Assembly (NCBI GenBank): GCA_023443925.1
Contig: JAEZSL010000282.1
Coordinates: 1 to 10,267 of the forward strand
DNA: 10,267 nucleotides
Origin: Bacillota bacterium
Lineage (GTDB): Bacteria; Bacillota_A; Clostridia; Lachnospirales; Lachnospiraceae
Direction of reading: 5' to 3'
Shown: positions 1-6,523 of the stretch, in pieces
How the letters are laid out: every line of letters begins with the position of its first letter
Position numbering within the stretch: the first letter of the stretch is position 1
Notes under the pieces: generated by a model
Seen by the model: the letters and a program-made list of their open reading frames with translations, nothing else
Databases searched by the model: none
What the model was told of the DNA's origin: nothing
Made by a program: the position numbers and the translations under genes

Positions 1-325
1 CATTGAAGGCATTGGCATAAGGATCCATACATACGAATTCTGCCTGTTTCTGGATTACCCCTTCCAGAATTTTGCGCAAAGAAGCATCTTCTTTCGCGTA
101 TTTTACATAGGGTCTTACCTGAGCGGCGGAGTCTCTGAGCCACATAGCTGGTATATCTCCCGTAATAACAAAGCTGCTTTGATCTTCTAAAGTTTTTACC
201 GTAGTTTCAATAGTATTCAGAAAACACTGTTTTGCCAATGGTGCCAGTGCCGGATACTTATCGGCATAAAACTCTTCTAACCGGCTGCCTGCTTTAATCA
301 ATATCTCTGGTATAATTTGCGTCAT
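1..325 (-). CDS. GH125 exo-alpha-1,6-mannosidase, N-terminal part
   Basis: Glycoside hydrolase family 125 enzymes are metal-independent exo-alpha-1,6-mannosidases that remove terminal mannose from N-glycan-type or other alpha-mannosides. Only the first 108 codons are inside the window; the gene runs off the left edge, so the catalytic acid and base residues cannot be checked. The hallmark block GDIPAMWLRDSAAQVRPY lies at residues 56-73, followed by DPYANAFN at 101-108, both typical of the amino-terminal part of this family (formerly DUF1237). The start is the ATG at 325, preceded by an AGGA ribosome binding site 7 nt upstream; no other in-frame ATG lies close upstream. It begins 32 bp after the GH38 stop codon with no terminator between, so the two are very probably one operon. 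The same GH38/GH125 pairing is known in Streptococcus pneumoniae. I am confident of the family; the precise substrate is inferred. Confidence 0.9.
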   Translation of the reverse strand, partial: MTQIIPEILIKAGSRLEEFYADKYPALAPLAKQCFLNTIETTVKTLEDQSSFVITGDIPAMWLRDSAAQVRPYVKYAKEDASLRKILEGVIQKQAEFVCMDPYANAFN

Positions 326-357
326 ATTTTCATCCTCATCTATTTTAGTATGATTTT

Positions 358-2838
358 TTATAATCCTTCCAGGATCGTGGTTTCACTGATTTGACGGTTA
401 ATGCCGTCAATATAAAATGTTTTGATTTCATAAGCCTTAATTGAAAGCTCTGCGTTAATTTTTAAAACAGGTATATGAAGCCTTACTTCCTGGTCTTTGC
501 CGGTACTTTCGTATAACCTCAGGATATAACCATCTTTCTTTTCTGCTTTTTTAAATGCAGAAATAATAACTTCTTTATTGCTTAAGGTAATAAAACTTCC
601 AGGCTTCTCACCTTCTCCCGGAGGGCAGTAAGCCATACCATATGGTTTCTCGTTAAAGGACTGGGCCAGACTGTCGGCATTGCGAAGCATTTCTTCTCTG
701 CTGCCGGCATTGATACGGAAATGATAGATTCTTTCACCCTGTTCCATACGAGGTGCATATTGTTCTTCATGCAGTGCTTTACCCATAACGAAATCCGCCG
801 CGGTATAACCCGCTGACCGGAGTAAGGTTATGCCTAATTTACCTTCTTCATAACTGGAGCCGTAAGTTCCGTCATTCATGATCAAGACAGCCTGGTCTGA
901 AGCTCTGTCACCGCTTAAAACCCACTTCTGGGAAACCGTCTCTTCACCGTTTCCTTTTAGTTCTTCCCTGGCAAACATAATCTGTCCCATATAAATTCCG
1001 TCATTTCCATTACCAGTTTCAAGCATCAGCTTTAAATACTGTTCTTTTTCATGAAAATCTACCAGTACTTCCACATCAAATGCAGTCCCTTTTTTAGGCA
1101 GTTTATAACGGACGCAGGCTTTTGAACTCTGAAGACCGAATACAGCTTCTACCACTGTACGCACTTCACCGTCTTCAATTACCCTTACGGAAGGAATAAC
1201 TTTATCGTTTAATCCGGAGAAGGCACTGCCATCATGGGGATTTAAAAGCTGAAAGGTTCTGCAGCCGTAGGAAGCGCCGGAACCAATTCCCCATGGATTA
1301 TAAACATCATCCGTCATATTCAGTGCAAAGCTTCCCATACCAAGCTGTTTTTTTCCGTTAACCTCATAAGCATCCACCAGACCGGTTCTGGTATTAATCA
1401 CAACCTTCATCTGTCCGTTATCAAACTTATATTCCTTACTGGAAACAATGGGGTCATATGCGGGTCTTTCTTTCAAAGGTTTAAAATGCACATCCATACG
1501 GTTCATTGAGGCTGCTTTTAATGTTGTCTGCACCACAACTTTCTTTCTCCAGTCAATGGCAAAATTACTGTCTTCCTTTTCTGCCTGGGTAGGTATCCTT
1601 TCTCCATTAAAAACAACTTCCGGATACATAAAATCCGTTGTCCAGTTTTGTTTGGGCAAACCGGTTTCACATTCAAAAACTCCGGTAATATCATATGGAT
1701 GGGGGTTATAAAACATAATAACGGAGGTACCGTCTTTAACTTTCTCTTCTCCTGCCGCCAATGCAATAAAAGAAGTGAGCTTCTCCCTGGACATAAGCTC
1801 CAGACCATGATCCAGTATCCTAAGCGTATCTTCTTCCACATATTTTGAACCGGAACCCGGAAGTGCATCATGAAATTCAGAAAATATCAGATCCTTTACA
1901 GCCTCTTTAAATACTTCGCGTTTATAAGGTTTATCAAATTGTATGGCAGCTGCAGCCGCCATCTTTTCCGCAGTATATATCTCATTTTCCAGTAATCTGT
2001 GCTTTTGTTTTACTCTGATCTGGGACGTGTAACAGCCTTGAGCCACCGGATTTAAACCGTGTTCAACAATAGGAAGTTCTTTCTTTAAAGATATTAGTTC
2101 CTGAAAATACGCTTCCGGCCTGGAATGAACAATCCGTAACTCTTTCTCCTCTTGTATCTTTTTCCGTAAATCCGTTAAATCTTTACGGGAAGGGCCGCCG
2201 CCATGGTCGCCGACTCCCCATAAAAACAGAGTTACTTCCTCCTCTTCCTTCTGCGACAAAAAGCCGGTCAGTTCCTCTGCGGCCATCCCCCATACCGAAT
2301 TATAATTTTCGTCGGAACGATGCACAATCAGGGAAGAACCGGCAAAGCCCTTCCATATAAAGTCCTGGCTGTCAAAGTCAAATCCGTTCTTTGCCGGTCT
2401 GCAGACAATATAGGAATCATATCCGGCCAACTGCAGGATCTGCACTAATCCTTTAGAATGCCCAAAGGAATCAAAATTAATGGCGGTTGTCGGACGACTG
2501 CCAAAATTATCTTCAAAAAACATACGACCTTCCAGAATATTTCGAATAATGGATTCACCTGAAGGCATGTTACAGTCCGGCTGCAAATACCAGCCGCCCA
2601 TTATATTCCACTTTTTTAAGGCTACTAACTCCTGAATCTTCTTAAATAATTTATCATTGTTGTCTTTTACCCACTGATATAATATTGCTTCATTATGATT
2701 AAACGTAAATTCCTCAAACTCCTCGATTAAATCAGCAGCTGTCCGGAAGGTGGAGAGACTTTCCGTACAGCCCTCTTCCCAGCGCCATAGCCAAACCGGA
2801 TCCAAATGCGCATTTGAAATCAAATGTATATTTTTCAT
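358..2838 (-). CDS. GH38 alpha-mannosidase
   Basis: This 826-residue protein is a zinc-dependent retaining alpha-mannosidase of glycoside hydrolase family 38. Visible motifs: HLDPVW at residues 11-16, whose His11 and Asp13 match the first two zinc ligands; NFDSFGHS at 121-128, where Asp123 matches the catalytic nucleophile and zinc ligand; GDHGGGP at 210-216; and EFHDALPGSG at 321-330, where His323 matches the last zinc ligand. The N-terminal catalytic half is followed by the helical middle domain and a beta-rich C-terminal half, and the length fits bacterial members. There is no signal peptide, so it is probably cytoplasmic and acts on imported oligosaccharides. I chose the ATG at 2838 because GGGAG lies 5 nt upstream and the protein then begins directly with the family's conserved strand. 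An in-frame GTG at 2868 would add ten residues but lies in a palindrome and has no good ribosome binding site. The GH125 gene follows 32 bp downstream. Linkage specificity cannot be read from sequence. Confidence 0.95.
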   Translation of the reverse strand: MKNIHLISNAHLDPVWLWRWEEGCTESLSTFRTAADLIEEFEEFTFNHNEAILYQWVKDNNDKLFKKIQELVALKKWNIMGGWYLQPDCNMPSGESIIRNILEGRMFFEDNFGSRPTTAINFDSFGHSKGLVQILQLAGYDSYIVCRPAKNGFDFDSQDFIWKGFAGSSLIVHRSDENYNSVWGMAAEELTGFLSQKEEEEVTLFLWGVGDHGGGPSRKDLTDLRKKIQEEKELRIVHSRPEAYFQELISLKKELPIVEHGLNPVAQGCYTSQIRVKQKHRLLENEIYTAEKMAAAAAIQFDKPYKREVFKEAVKDLIFSEFHDALPGSGSKYVEEDTLRILDHGLELMSREKLTSFIALAAGEEKVKDGTSVIMFYNPHPYDITGVFECETGLPKQNWTTDFMYPEVVFNGERIPTQAEKEDSNFAIDWRKKVVVQTTLKAASMNRMDVHFKPLKERPAYDPIVSSKEYKFDNGQMKVVINTRTGLVDAYEVNGKKQLGMGSFALNMTDDVYNPWGIGSGASYGCRTFQLLNPHDGSAFSGLNDKVIPSVRVIEDGEVRTVVEAVFGLQSSKACVRYKLPKKGTAFDVEVLVDFHEKEQYLKLMLETGNGNDGIYMGQIMFAREELKGNGEETVSQKWVLSGDRASDQAVLIMNDGTYGSSYEEGKLGITLLRSAGYTAADFVMGKALHEEQYAPRMEQGERIYHFRINAGSREEMLRNADSLAQSFNEKPYGMAYCPPGEGEKPGSFITLSNKEVIISAFKKAEKKDGYILRLYESTGKDQEVRLHIPVLKINAELSIKAYEIKTFYIDGINRQISETTILEGL

Positions 2839-2851
2839 TATTACTCCCGTC

Positions 2852-2867
2852 TGTGTGTTAACACACA
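2852..2867. promoter_or_regulatory. 16-bp perfect palindrome, candidate operator of the mannosidase operon
   Basis: The sequence TGTGTGTTAACACACA is a perfect palindrome ending 14 bp before the GH38 start codon, just upstream of its GGGAG ribosome binding site. Position, length and symmetry suit an operator for a dimeric repressor. The GT...AC arms are compatible with GntR-type sites. The regulator encoded at 3577-4680 is the obvious candidate to bind it, but the palindrome near that gene's own promoter has a different sequence, so the link is inference. Confidence 0.5.
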
Positions 2868-2870
2868 CTC

Positions 2871-2876
2871 ACTATA
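2871..2876 (-). promoter_or_regulatory. weak candidate -10 box proximal to the GH38 gene
   Basis: On the minus strand this reads TATAGT, 5 of 6 matches to the sigma-A -10 box, about 33 bp before the GH38 start codon. The best -35 candidate (TTTTGT, 16 bp further upstream) is poor. A start here would be near 2864, inside the 16-bp palindrome. It may be an activator-dependent or minor promoter; the much better promoter at 3387-3415 is the main alternative. Confidence 0.3.
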
Positions 2877-2915
2877 CCTAATTTAGCTTCGTACAAAACC
2901 AAAATAAGCACCTCA

Positions 2916-2971
2916 AATAAACTTTCTTATAAAGTTAATAAACCAACCTACAAAGTCAAATAAACCAACCT
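2916..2971. repeat. three direct repeats spaced 21-22 bp upstream of the GH38 gene
   Basis: AATAAAC begins at 2916, 2937 and 2959. The last two copies extend to the identical 13-mer AATAAACCAACCT (2937-2949 and 2959-2971), a 22-bp step. Two-turn spacing puts the copies on one face of the helix, as in tandem activator sites. Function unknown. Confidence 0.6.
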
Positions 2972-2985
2972 GAAAATATGTATAC

Positions 2986-3039
2986 CAGACAAATTTTATA
3001 GCAGGAACCCATATAATGGGCTAGCCTGGAATTTGTCTG
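2986..3039. repeat. 54-bp imperfect inverted repeat (hairpin)
   Basis: The outer arms CAGACAAATT (2986-2995) and AATTTGTCTG (3030-3039) are perfect complements. Inside, CAGG (3002-3005) can pair with CCTG (3025-3028) and CCC (3008-3010) with GGG (3018-3020) around a 7-nt loop, leaving asymmetric internal loops. No T run directly follows on the minus strand, so a simple terminator is unlikely. It lies about 150 bp upstream of the GH38 start. It could be an RNA structure in a leader, the end of a small RNA, or a protein site. Confidence 0.6.
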
Positions 3040-3087
3040 TAATTAAATACTATTTTTTATATTTACCCCCAGTCATTTTCCTATGAA

Positions 3088-3360
3088 CTACTTAACTTAC
3101 CAAAGCTCTACTTAACTTTTTCTATAGACTACTTAGTTTTTTTTAGACTTTTTCGCTTTTCTGATAGCCTACTTAACTTTTTCTCATAGACTACTTCGCT
3201 TTTCTGATAGCCTACTTAATTTTTTCTCATAGACTACTTCACTTTTCTGATGATCTACTTAACTTTTTCTTATGAACTACTTCGCTTTTCTCAAGGTCGA
3301 CTTAACTTTTTCTTATGAACTACTTCGCTTTTCTCATGGTCTACTTAACTTTTTCTTTAT
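3088..3360. repeat. tandem array: 43-bp unit made of 22-bp and 21-bp half-repeats
   Basis: CTACTT recurs at 3169, 3191, 3212, 3234, 3255, 3277, 3320 and 3341, with a one-base variant (CGACTT) at 3298. The steps alternate strictly 22 and 21 bp. Odd members continue as CTACTTAACTTTTTCT and even ones as CTACTTCGCTTTTCT, so the full unit is 43 bp: four complete copies (3169-3340) plus a final half copy. More degenerate halves extend left to 3088 (CTACTT at 3088, 3108 and 3129). A 43-bp period is not a multiple of three and all frames carry stops, so it is not coding. T/A tracts recur every two helical turns, which would favour intrinsic curvature. All copies have the same orientation and there are no unique spacers. 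Confidence 0.9.
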
Positions 3361-3386
3361 TGTACTAGTGCGTTTGATATACATGT

Positions 3387-3415
3387 ATTATATATATCAT
3401 ATAATAATATGTCAA
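3387..3415 (-). promoter_or_regulatory. perfect consensus sigma-A promoter facing the repeat array
   Basis: On the minus strand TTGACA (3410-3415) and TATAAT (3387-3392) are separated by exactly 17 bp. Both hexamers are perfect. Predicted initiation is near 3380, about 20 bp before the array begins and about 540 nt before the GH38 start codon. It may drive the mannosidase operon through a long leader or an independent noncoding RNA. The sequence is AT-rich, which raises the chance of a match by accident, but all 12 positions with ideal spacing remain striking. Confidence 0.7.
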
Positions 3416-3576
3416 TATACTATTTGGATATTCTGACTATTTATATTACAATGAAACCATCGATTCTATAAATATAGCATTAAACACATATCTCCTATTT
3501 TAACTAATATTCGACAATGTTATATCAATTGTTAAGCTAAACATTATCTCCTTACTCCTACTTTCAAACATTTCAT
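3416..3576. other. AT-rich spacer downstream of the regulator gene
   Basis: This spacer lies between the regulator stop and the consensus promoter. I see no convincing gene or intrinsic terminator. A weak inverted repeat (ACAAT and ATTGT around 3513-3532) lacks a T run. A 14-codon reading frame with a nearby AAGGAG is present but unsupported. Confidence 0.5.
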
Positions 3577-4680
3577 TTACTTACTGATGATTTTATAGGG
3601 AATTAACTGAGGTTCCACATTCTTGCTCCCATTTATGGTTTCCGCCAAAACCCGGATACTGTTTTTACCAATTGCTATTTCATCCTGTTCCACGTAGGTA
3701 AGATGCATGATTTCGTCGGAAATGTTCTTGGGACTGTCAAAACAGGCAATACTTTTTTCTTTTTCCTGCCCAAGCTGGCATAATGCCCGGTAAATAATTG
3801 ATGCAATCGAATATTCTACCGCAAAAAATGCGGTTACTTCCGGGTGTCTCCGGATAAAACTCTTTATTTTGTCCATATCGTCAACGGATAGATCATAATT
3901 ATGGTACGAAGGCAGAGTGGATTTTAAATCAGTAATCCACATAGACTCATTGGTAACAATGCTGTGTTCCATATGACAGTCCACAAATCCCCGGTGACGG
4001 TCTTCTACCGTAGAAGTATCTACCGACATAGGAGCCACATAACAGATATAACGGTGTCCGGCACCCAGCAGGCGATCTGTGAGTTCCTTGGCTGCCATAT
4101 AGTTATCTGTTCCCACATAGGAAATGGGAATCCCCTTTAACATACGGTCAATTAAAACCGTAGGATAATTCTCCAGCGATAATTTTAGCACTTTTGAATT
4201 ATAATTCTCGTCATGAACACACATAATAATCAGACCGCTTACCCCAATATCCAGAAGTTTATCTATGGATGCTGTCTCTTCGTCCTTACTTCCGTAGGAA
4301 CACTTTAATACCATGGAGATTCCTTGTTTTTTACATTCCTGCTCCATTCCAAGAAGTATCTTATATCCATAACTATCTCCGAAGGAATCCATAACGACAC
4401 CAATTAACCGTTGATTACGGCTGAAATTATAAGAAATATCTGACTCTGTCTGCTCTTTTGTACTATCTTCCGAAACATAGGATCCTTTTCCTGGCTTCCT
4501 AACAATAAGGTTACGAGCCGCAAGCATCTCCAGTGCTTTTTTGCTGGTGATTCTGCTTACGTTATAAGCTTTTGATAATTCGCTTTCTGATGGAAGAAGA
4601 CTGCCCACAGGGTATCTTTTTGTCTGTATACCTTCAAGAATGTCATTATAGATCTTTTCATACAAAGTATCCTTCTTCAA
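3577..4680 (-). CDS. GntR/LacI-type transcriptional regulator (AraR-like architecture)
   Basis: A 367-residue cytoplasmic sugar-responsive transcription factor. Residues 5-69 form a GntR-type winged helix (LYEKIYNDILEGI, then SLLPSESELSKAYNVSRIT, then the wing ending KPGKGSYVS). Residues 91 to about 360 form a LacI/periplasmic-binding-protein-like effector domain starting RLIGVVMDSFGD and including VLIDRML and YVGTDNYMAAKEL. This fusion is typical of AraR-like regulators, which usually repress until a sugar binds. I chose the TTG at 4680: GGAGG lies 9 nt upstream and the protein then starts right at the DNA-binding domain. Alternatives are the ATG at 4716 (no ribosome binding site) and a TTG at 4746 lying in the -35 box. 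The neighbouring GH38 and GH125 genes suggest that a mannose-containing sugar is the ligand; this is inference from position. A palindrome over its own start site suggests autoregulation. Confidence 0.9.
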   Translation of the reverse strand: MKKDTLYEKIYNDILEGIQTKRYPVGSLLPSESELSKAYNVSRITSKKALEMLAARNLIVRKPGKGSYVSEDSTKEQTESDISYNFSRNQRLIGVVMDSFGDSYGYKILLGMEQECKKQGISMVLKCSYGSKDEETASIDKLLDIGVSGLIIMCVHDENYNSKVLKLSLENYPTVLIDRMLKGIPISYVGTDNYMAAKELTDRLLGAGHRYICYVAPMSVDTSTVEDRHRGFVDCHMEHSIVTNESMWITDLKSTLPSYHNYDLSVDDMDKIKSFIRRHPEVTAFFAVEYSIASIIYRALCQLGQEKEKSIACFDSPKNISDEIMHLTYVEQDEIAIGKNSIRVLAETINGSKNVEPQLIPYKIISK

Positions 4681-4703
4681 AATTCTCACCCTCCAAACTT
4701 CTA

Positions 4704-4717
4704 AATGATATATCATT
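4704..4717. promoter_or_regulatory. 14-bp palindrome at the regulator's transcription start
   Basis: AATGATATATCATT is a perfect palindrome immediately downstream of the -10 box and 23 bp before the regulator's TTG start. A further AATGATA copy lies just upstream on the minus strand. A repressor bound here would block its own promoter. It does not resemble the palindrome before the GH38 gene. Confidence 0.45.
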
Positions 4718-4746
4718 ATGTTATCATTTATATCAGATGACGTCAA
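4718..4746 (-). promoter_or_regulatory. sigma-A promoter of the regulator gene
   Basis: TTGACG (4741-4746) and TAACAT (4718-4723) on the minus strand are separated by 17 bp. Initiation is predicted near 4711, leaving about 30 nt of leader before the TTG start. The -35 box almost touches the T-rich tail of the ung terminator. Confidence 0.65.
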
Positions 4747-4748
4747 TA

Positions 4749-4803
4749 CAAAAAATTAAAAGTGCCGCTTAATTATTACAATTTTCACAATTAAACGACA
4801 CTT
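4749..4803 (-). terminator. intrinsic terminator downstream of ung
   Basis: Arms at 4760-4774 and 4789-4803 form a 15-bp stem around a 14-nt loop. On the minus strand every position pairs, with two G-U pairs; on the plus strand those two become C-A mismatches, which shows which strand is used. The minus strand continues with TTTTAATTTTTT. It lies 84 bp after the ung stop. Confidence 0.75.
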
Positions 4804-4886
4804 TATCCAATAGATTTTATATAGCGAAATATTAGTACACTTATAAAAGATTCGATCAAAATAATTATGTAAGCAATCCGCAAATA

Positions 4887-5561
4887 TTATTTATCTTCAA
4901 TCTGCCAGTCAATGGGCTCCAATCCCTGTTCCTCAAGAAACTGATTGGCCTTACTGAAAGGCCTGCTTCCGAAGAAACCTCGGTAGGCAGATAGCGGACT
5001 TGGATGGGGGGCTTCCAGAATAAGGTGTTTTGGATTATTTAGCATTGCTTTTTTCATCTGTGCCGGACGTCCCCATAAAATAAATACGATAGGCCGATCC
5101 TGATCATTGACTGCCTTTATAACCGCATCGGTAAATCTCTCCCACCCTTTCCCCTGATGAGAATTTGCCTGATGTGCTCTTACAGTAAGCACCGTATTTA
5201 ATAGCAAAACACCTTGCTGGGCCCATTTTACGAGATAACCGTTATTAGGTATTTTGCATCCCAGATCATCCTGCAGTTCTTTATATATATTGACCAGGGA
5301 TGGCGGTACCTCGACTTCCGGTTTAACTGAAAAACATAATCCATGCGCCTGGTTGTCATTATGATATGGATCCTGACCGATTATCACAACTTTAACCTGC
5401 TCCAGAGGTGTTAAATGAAAAGCGTTAAAAATATCATCCGCTTTCGGAAAAACCAGATAATTATTATATTCATTGCGGATATATTTATATAAATCTGAAT
5501 AATATGTTTCATGAAATTCACTGCCGATTACCTTTAACCAGTCATTTGTTATTGCGCTCAT
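4887..5561 (-). CDS. ung: uracil-DNA glycosylase (family 1)
   Basis: This 224-residue enzyme removes uracil from DNA, starting base excision repair of deaminated cytosine or misincorporated dUMP. All family 1 motifs are visible: GQDPYH at 62-67 with the water-activating Asp64, Tyr66 closing the uracil pocket, the PPSL loop at 86-89, LLLNTVLTVR at 119-128, FILWG at 160-164, and the HPSPLS minor-groove loop at 186-191 with catalytic His186. Length is normal. The ATG at 5561 has GGAG 8 nt upstream. It is followed by a clear terminator, and about 185 bp separate it from hisF, so it may be its own unit, though I could not find a convincing promoter in that gap. Nothing suggests it is phage-borne. 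Confidence 0.97.
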   Translation of the reverse strand: MSAITNDWLKVIGSEFHETYYSDLYKYIRNEYNNYLVFPKADDIFNAFHLTPLEQVKVVIIGQDPYHNDNQAHGLCFSVKPEVEVPPSLVNIYKELQDDLGCKIPNNGYLVKWAQQGVLLLNTVLTVRAHQANSHQGKGWERFTDAVIKAVNDQDRPIVFILWGRPAQMKKAMLNNPKHLILEAPHPSPLSAYRGFFGSRPFSKANQFLEEQGLEPIDWQIEDK

Positions 5562-5609
5562 ACCTGTAACTCCTTAAAATAAATATTTCAGCACTGCTGC
5601 TTTGTGGAA

Positions 5610-5671
5610 TTTGCATACTCCTCGATGCATACCATATTTCGTGTATGCAAAAATTTATGGCTATGGCATAC
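5610..5671. repeat. cluster of GCATAC motifs, direct and inverted
   Basis: GCATAC occurs at 5613-5618, 5627-5632 and 5666-5671, and inverted (GTATGC) at 5643-5648. The first and inverted copies belong to a perfect 9-bp inverted repeat, TTTGCATAC (5610-5618) and GTATGCAAA (5643-5651). It sits upstream of ung and might bind a regulator; no known family motif is recognised. Confidence 0.45.
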
Positions 5672-5705
5672 TTACATAATAATAATACCAGCTTAAAGCC
5701 ATAAA
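5649..5705 (-). terminator. possible terminator after hisF
   Basis: TTTATGGCT (5654-5662) and AGCCATAAA (5697-5705) are perfect complements around a 34-nt loop. On the minus strand the second arm is followed by TTTTTG. The loop is long and the stem only 9 bp. A smaller AT-only hairpin (ATCTTT/AAAGAT, 5724-5739) lies nearer the hisF stop. Either could weakly end the hisHF transcript. Confidence 0.4.
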
Positions 5706-5746
5706 CTATTATTAAAATAAATTATCTTTATTCAAAGATCAGAATT

Positions 5747-6514
5747 TTATTTATTTAATCTTATACTGATACCCTTAGTTTTTAAAAATCTCTTTAAATC
5801 AAAGATTTCCATCTCTTTATAATGAAACAGGGAAGCTGCCAGTACAGCGTCTGCTTTTCCTGTAGTCAGGGCATCATAAAAGTGTTCCATTTTACCTGCA
5901 CCGCCGGAAGCAATTACCGGTACTGATACATTCTCTGATATGGTCTGTGTCAGCTCTAGGTCATAACCATCCTTGGTACCGTCACAGTCCATACTTGTAA
6001 GCAGAATTTCTCCTGCTCCTAATTTAGCTGCCTTTATTGCCCATTCAACTGCATCGATTCCCATATCAATCCGTCCGCCGTTTTTATAGATATTCCATCC
6101 TGTTCCGTCTTCTCTGCGTTTTGCATCAATGGCAACAACTACGCACTGGCTTCCGAATTTATCAGCAGCTTCTGATATGAGGGAAGGATTTAGAATGGCG
6201 GCCGTATTTACCGCAATCTTATCTGCTCCTTCTCTTAAAATCACTTTAAAGTCATCAACGGTACGGATGCCGCCGCCAACAGTAAATGGAATAAAAACAG
6301 TTTCCGCTACACGGCGTACCATATCATGTTTTATCGTTCTTGCATCGGAAGAAGCGGTAATATCCAAAAATACCAGTTCATCGGCACCTGCTTTATCGTA
6401 AGCTGCACCGACCTCCACCGGATCTCCTGCATCTCTTAGGTTCACAAAATTTATCCCTTTCACAACCCGTCCGTTGTGTACATCAAGACATGGAATGATT
6501 CTTTTAGTAAACAT
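5747..6514 (-). CDS. hisF: imidazole glycerol phosphate synthase, cyclase subunit HisF
   Basis: HisF (255 residues) is the (beta/alpha)8-barrel subunit that uses ammonia from HisH to turn PRFAR into imidazole glycerol phosphate and AICAR, joining histidine and purine synthesis. Both catalytic aspartates are in place: Asp11 in RIIPCLDV and Asp130 in VVVAIDAKR. The phosphate-binding loops TVGGGIRT (78-85) and [10 protein letters not shown] are present, and the length is standard. The ATG at 6514 has AGGAGG 5 nt upstream; this ribosome binding site overlaps the hisH stop codon, and the genes are 9 bp apart, so the two subunits are probably translated in step. No other histidine gene lies in the window, so the pair is either the end of a split pathway or detached from the rest. 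Confidence 0.97.
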   Translation of the reverse strand: MFTKRIIPCLDVHNGRVVKGINFVNLRDAGDPVEVGAAYDKAGADELVFLDITASSDARTIKHDMVRRVAETVFIPFTVGGGIRTVDDFKVILREGADKIAVNTAAILNPSLISEAADKFGSQCVVVAIDAKRREDGTGWNIYKNGGRIDMGIDAVEWAIKAAKLGAGEILLTSMDCDGTKDGYDLELTQTISENVSVPVIASGGAGKMEHFYDALTTGKADAVLAASLFHYKEMEIFDLKRFLKTKGISIRLNK

Positions 6515-6523
6515 AGTTTCCTC

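Noticed and set aside
1448..1871. Open frames on both strands inside the GH38 gene
   Set aside because: They overlap a full-length conserved enzyme gene and show no recognisable protein features.
2839..2868. Upstream GTG start for the GH38 gene
   Set aside because: It lies in the 16-bp palindrome with no Shine-Dalgarno, while the ATG at 2838 has GGGAG and starts the conserved domain.
2986..3057. Plus-strand terminator formed by the 54-bp hairpin and the nearby T run
   Set aside because: No plus-strand gene lies upstream, and the T run is separated from the stem by 12 nt.
3088..3360. CRISPR array
   Set aside because: The repeats are directly adjacent, 21-22 bp halves of a 43-bp unit, with no unique spacers of constant length and no cas genes nearby.
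3088..3380. Short peptides such as MRKAK encoded in the repeat units
   Set aside because: ATG-to-stop runs of 4-6 codons occur in some units, but the start codon is lost in others (ATC or TTG), ribosome binding sites are missing and the 43-bp period shifts frame.
3494..3540. 14-codon minus-strand reading frame after the regulator gene
   Set aside because: It has an AAGGAG nearby but the spacing is only about 3 nt, and the peptide is short and featureless.
4681..4746. Longer start for the regulator gene, adding 22 residues
   Set aside because: The extension would start in the -35 box and cover the -10 box and the ribosome binding site; the TTG at 4680 has GGAGG at the right distance.
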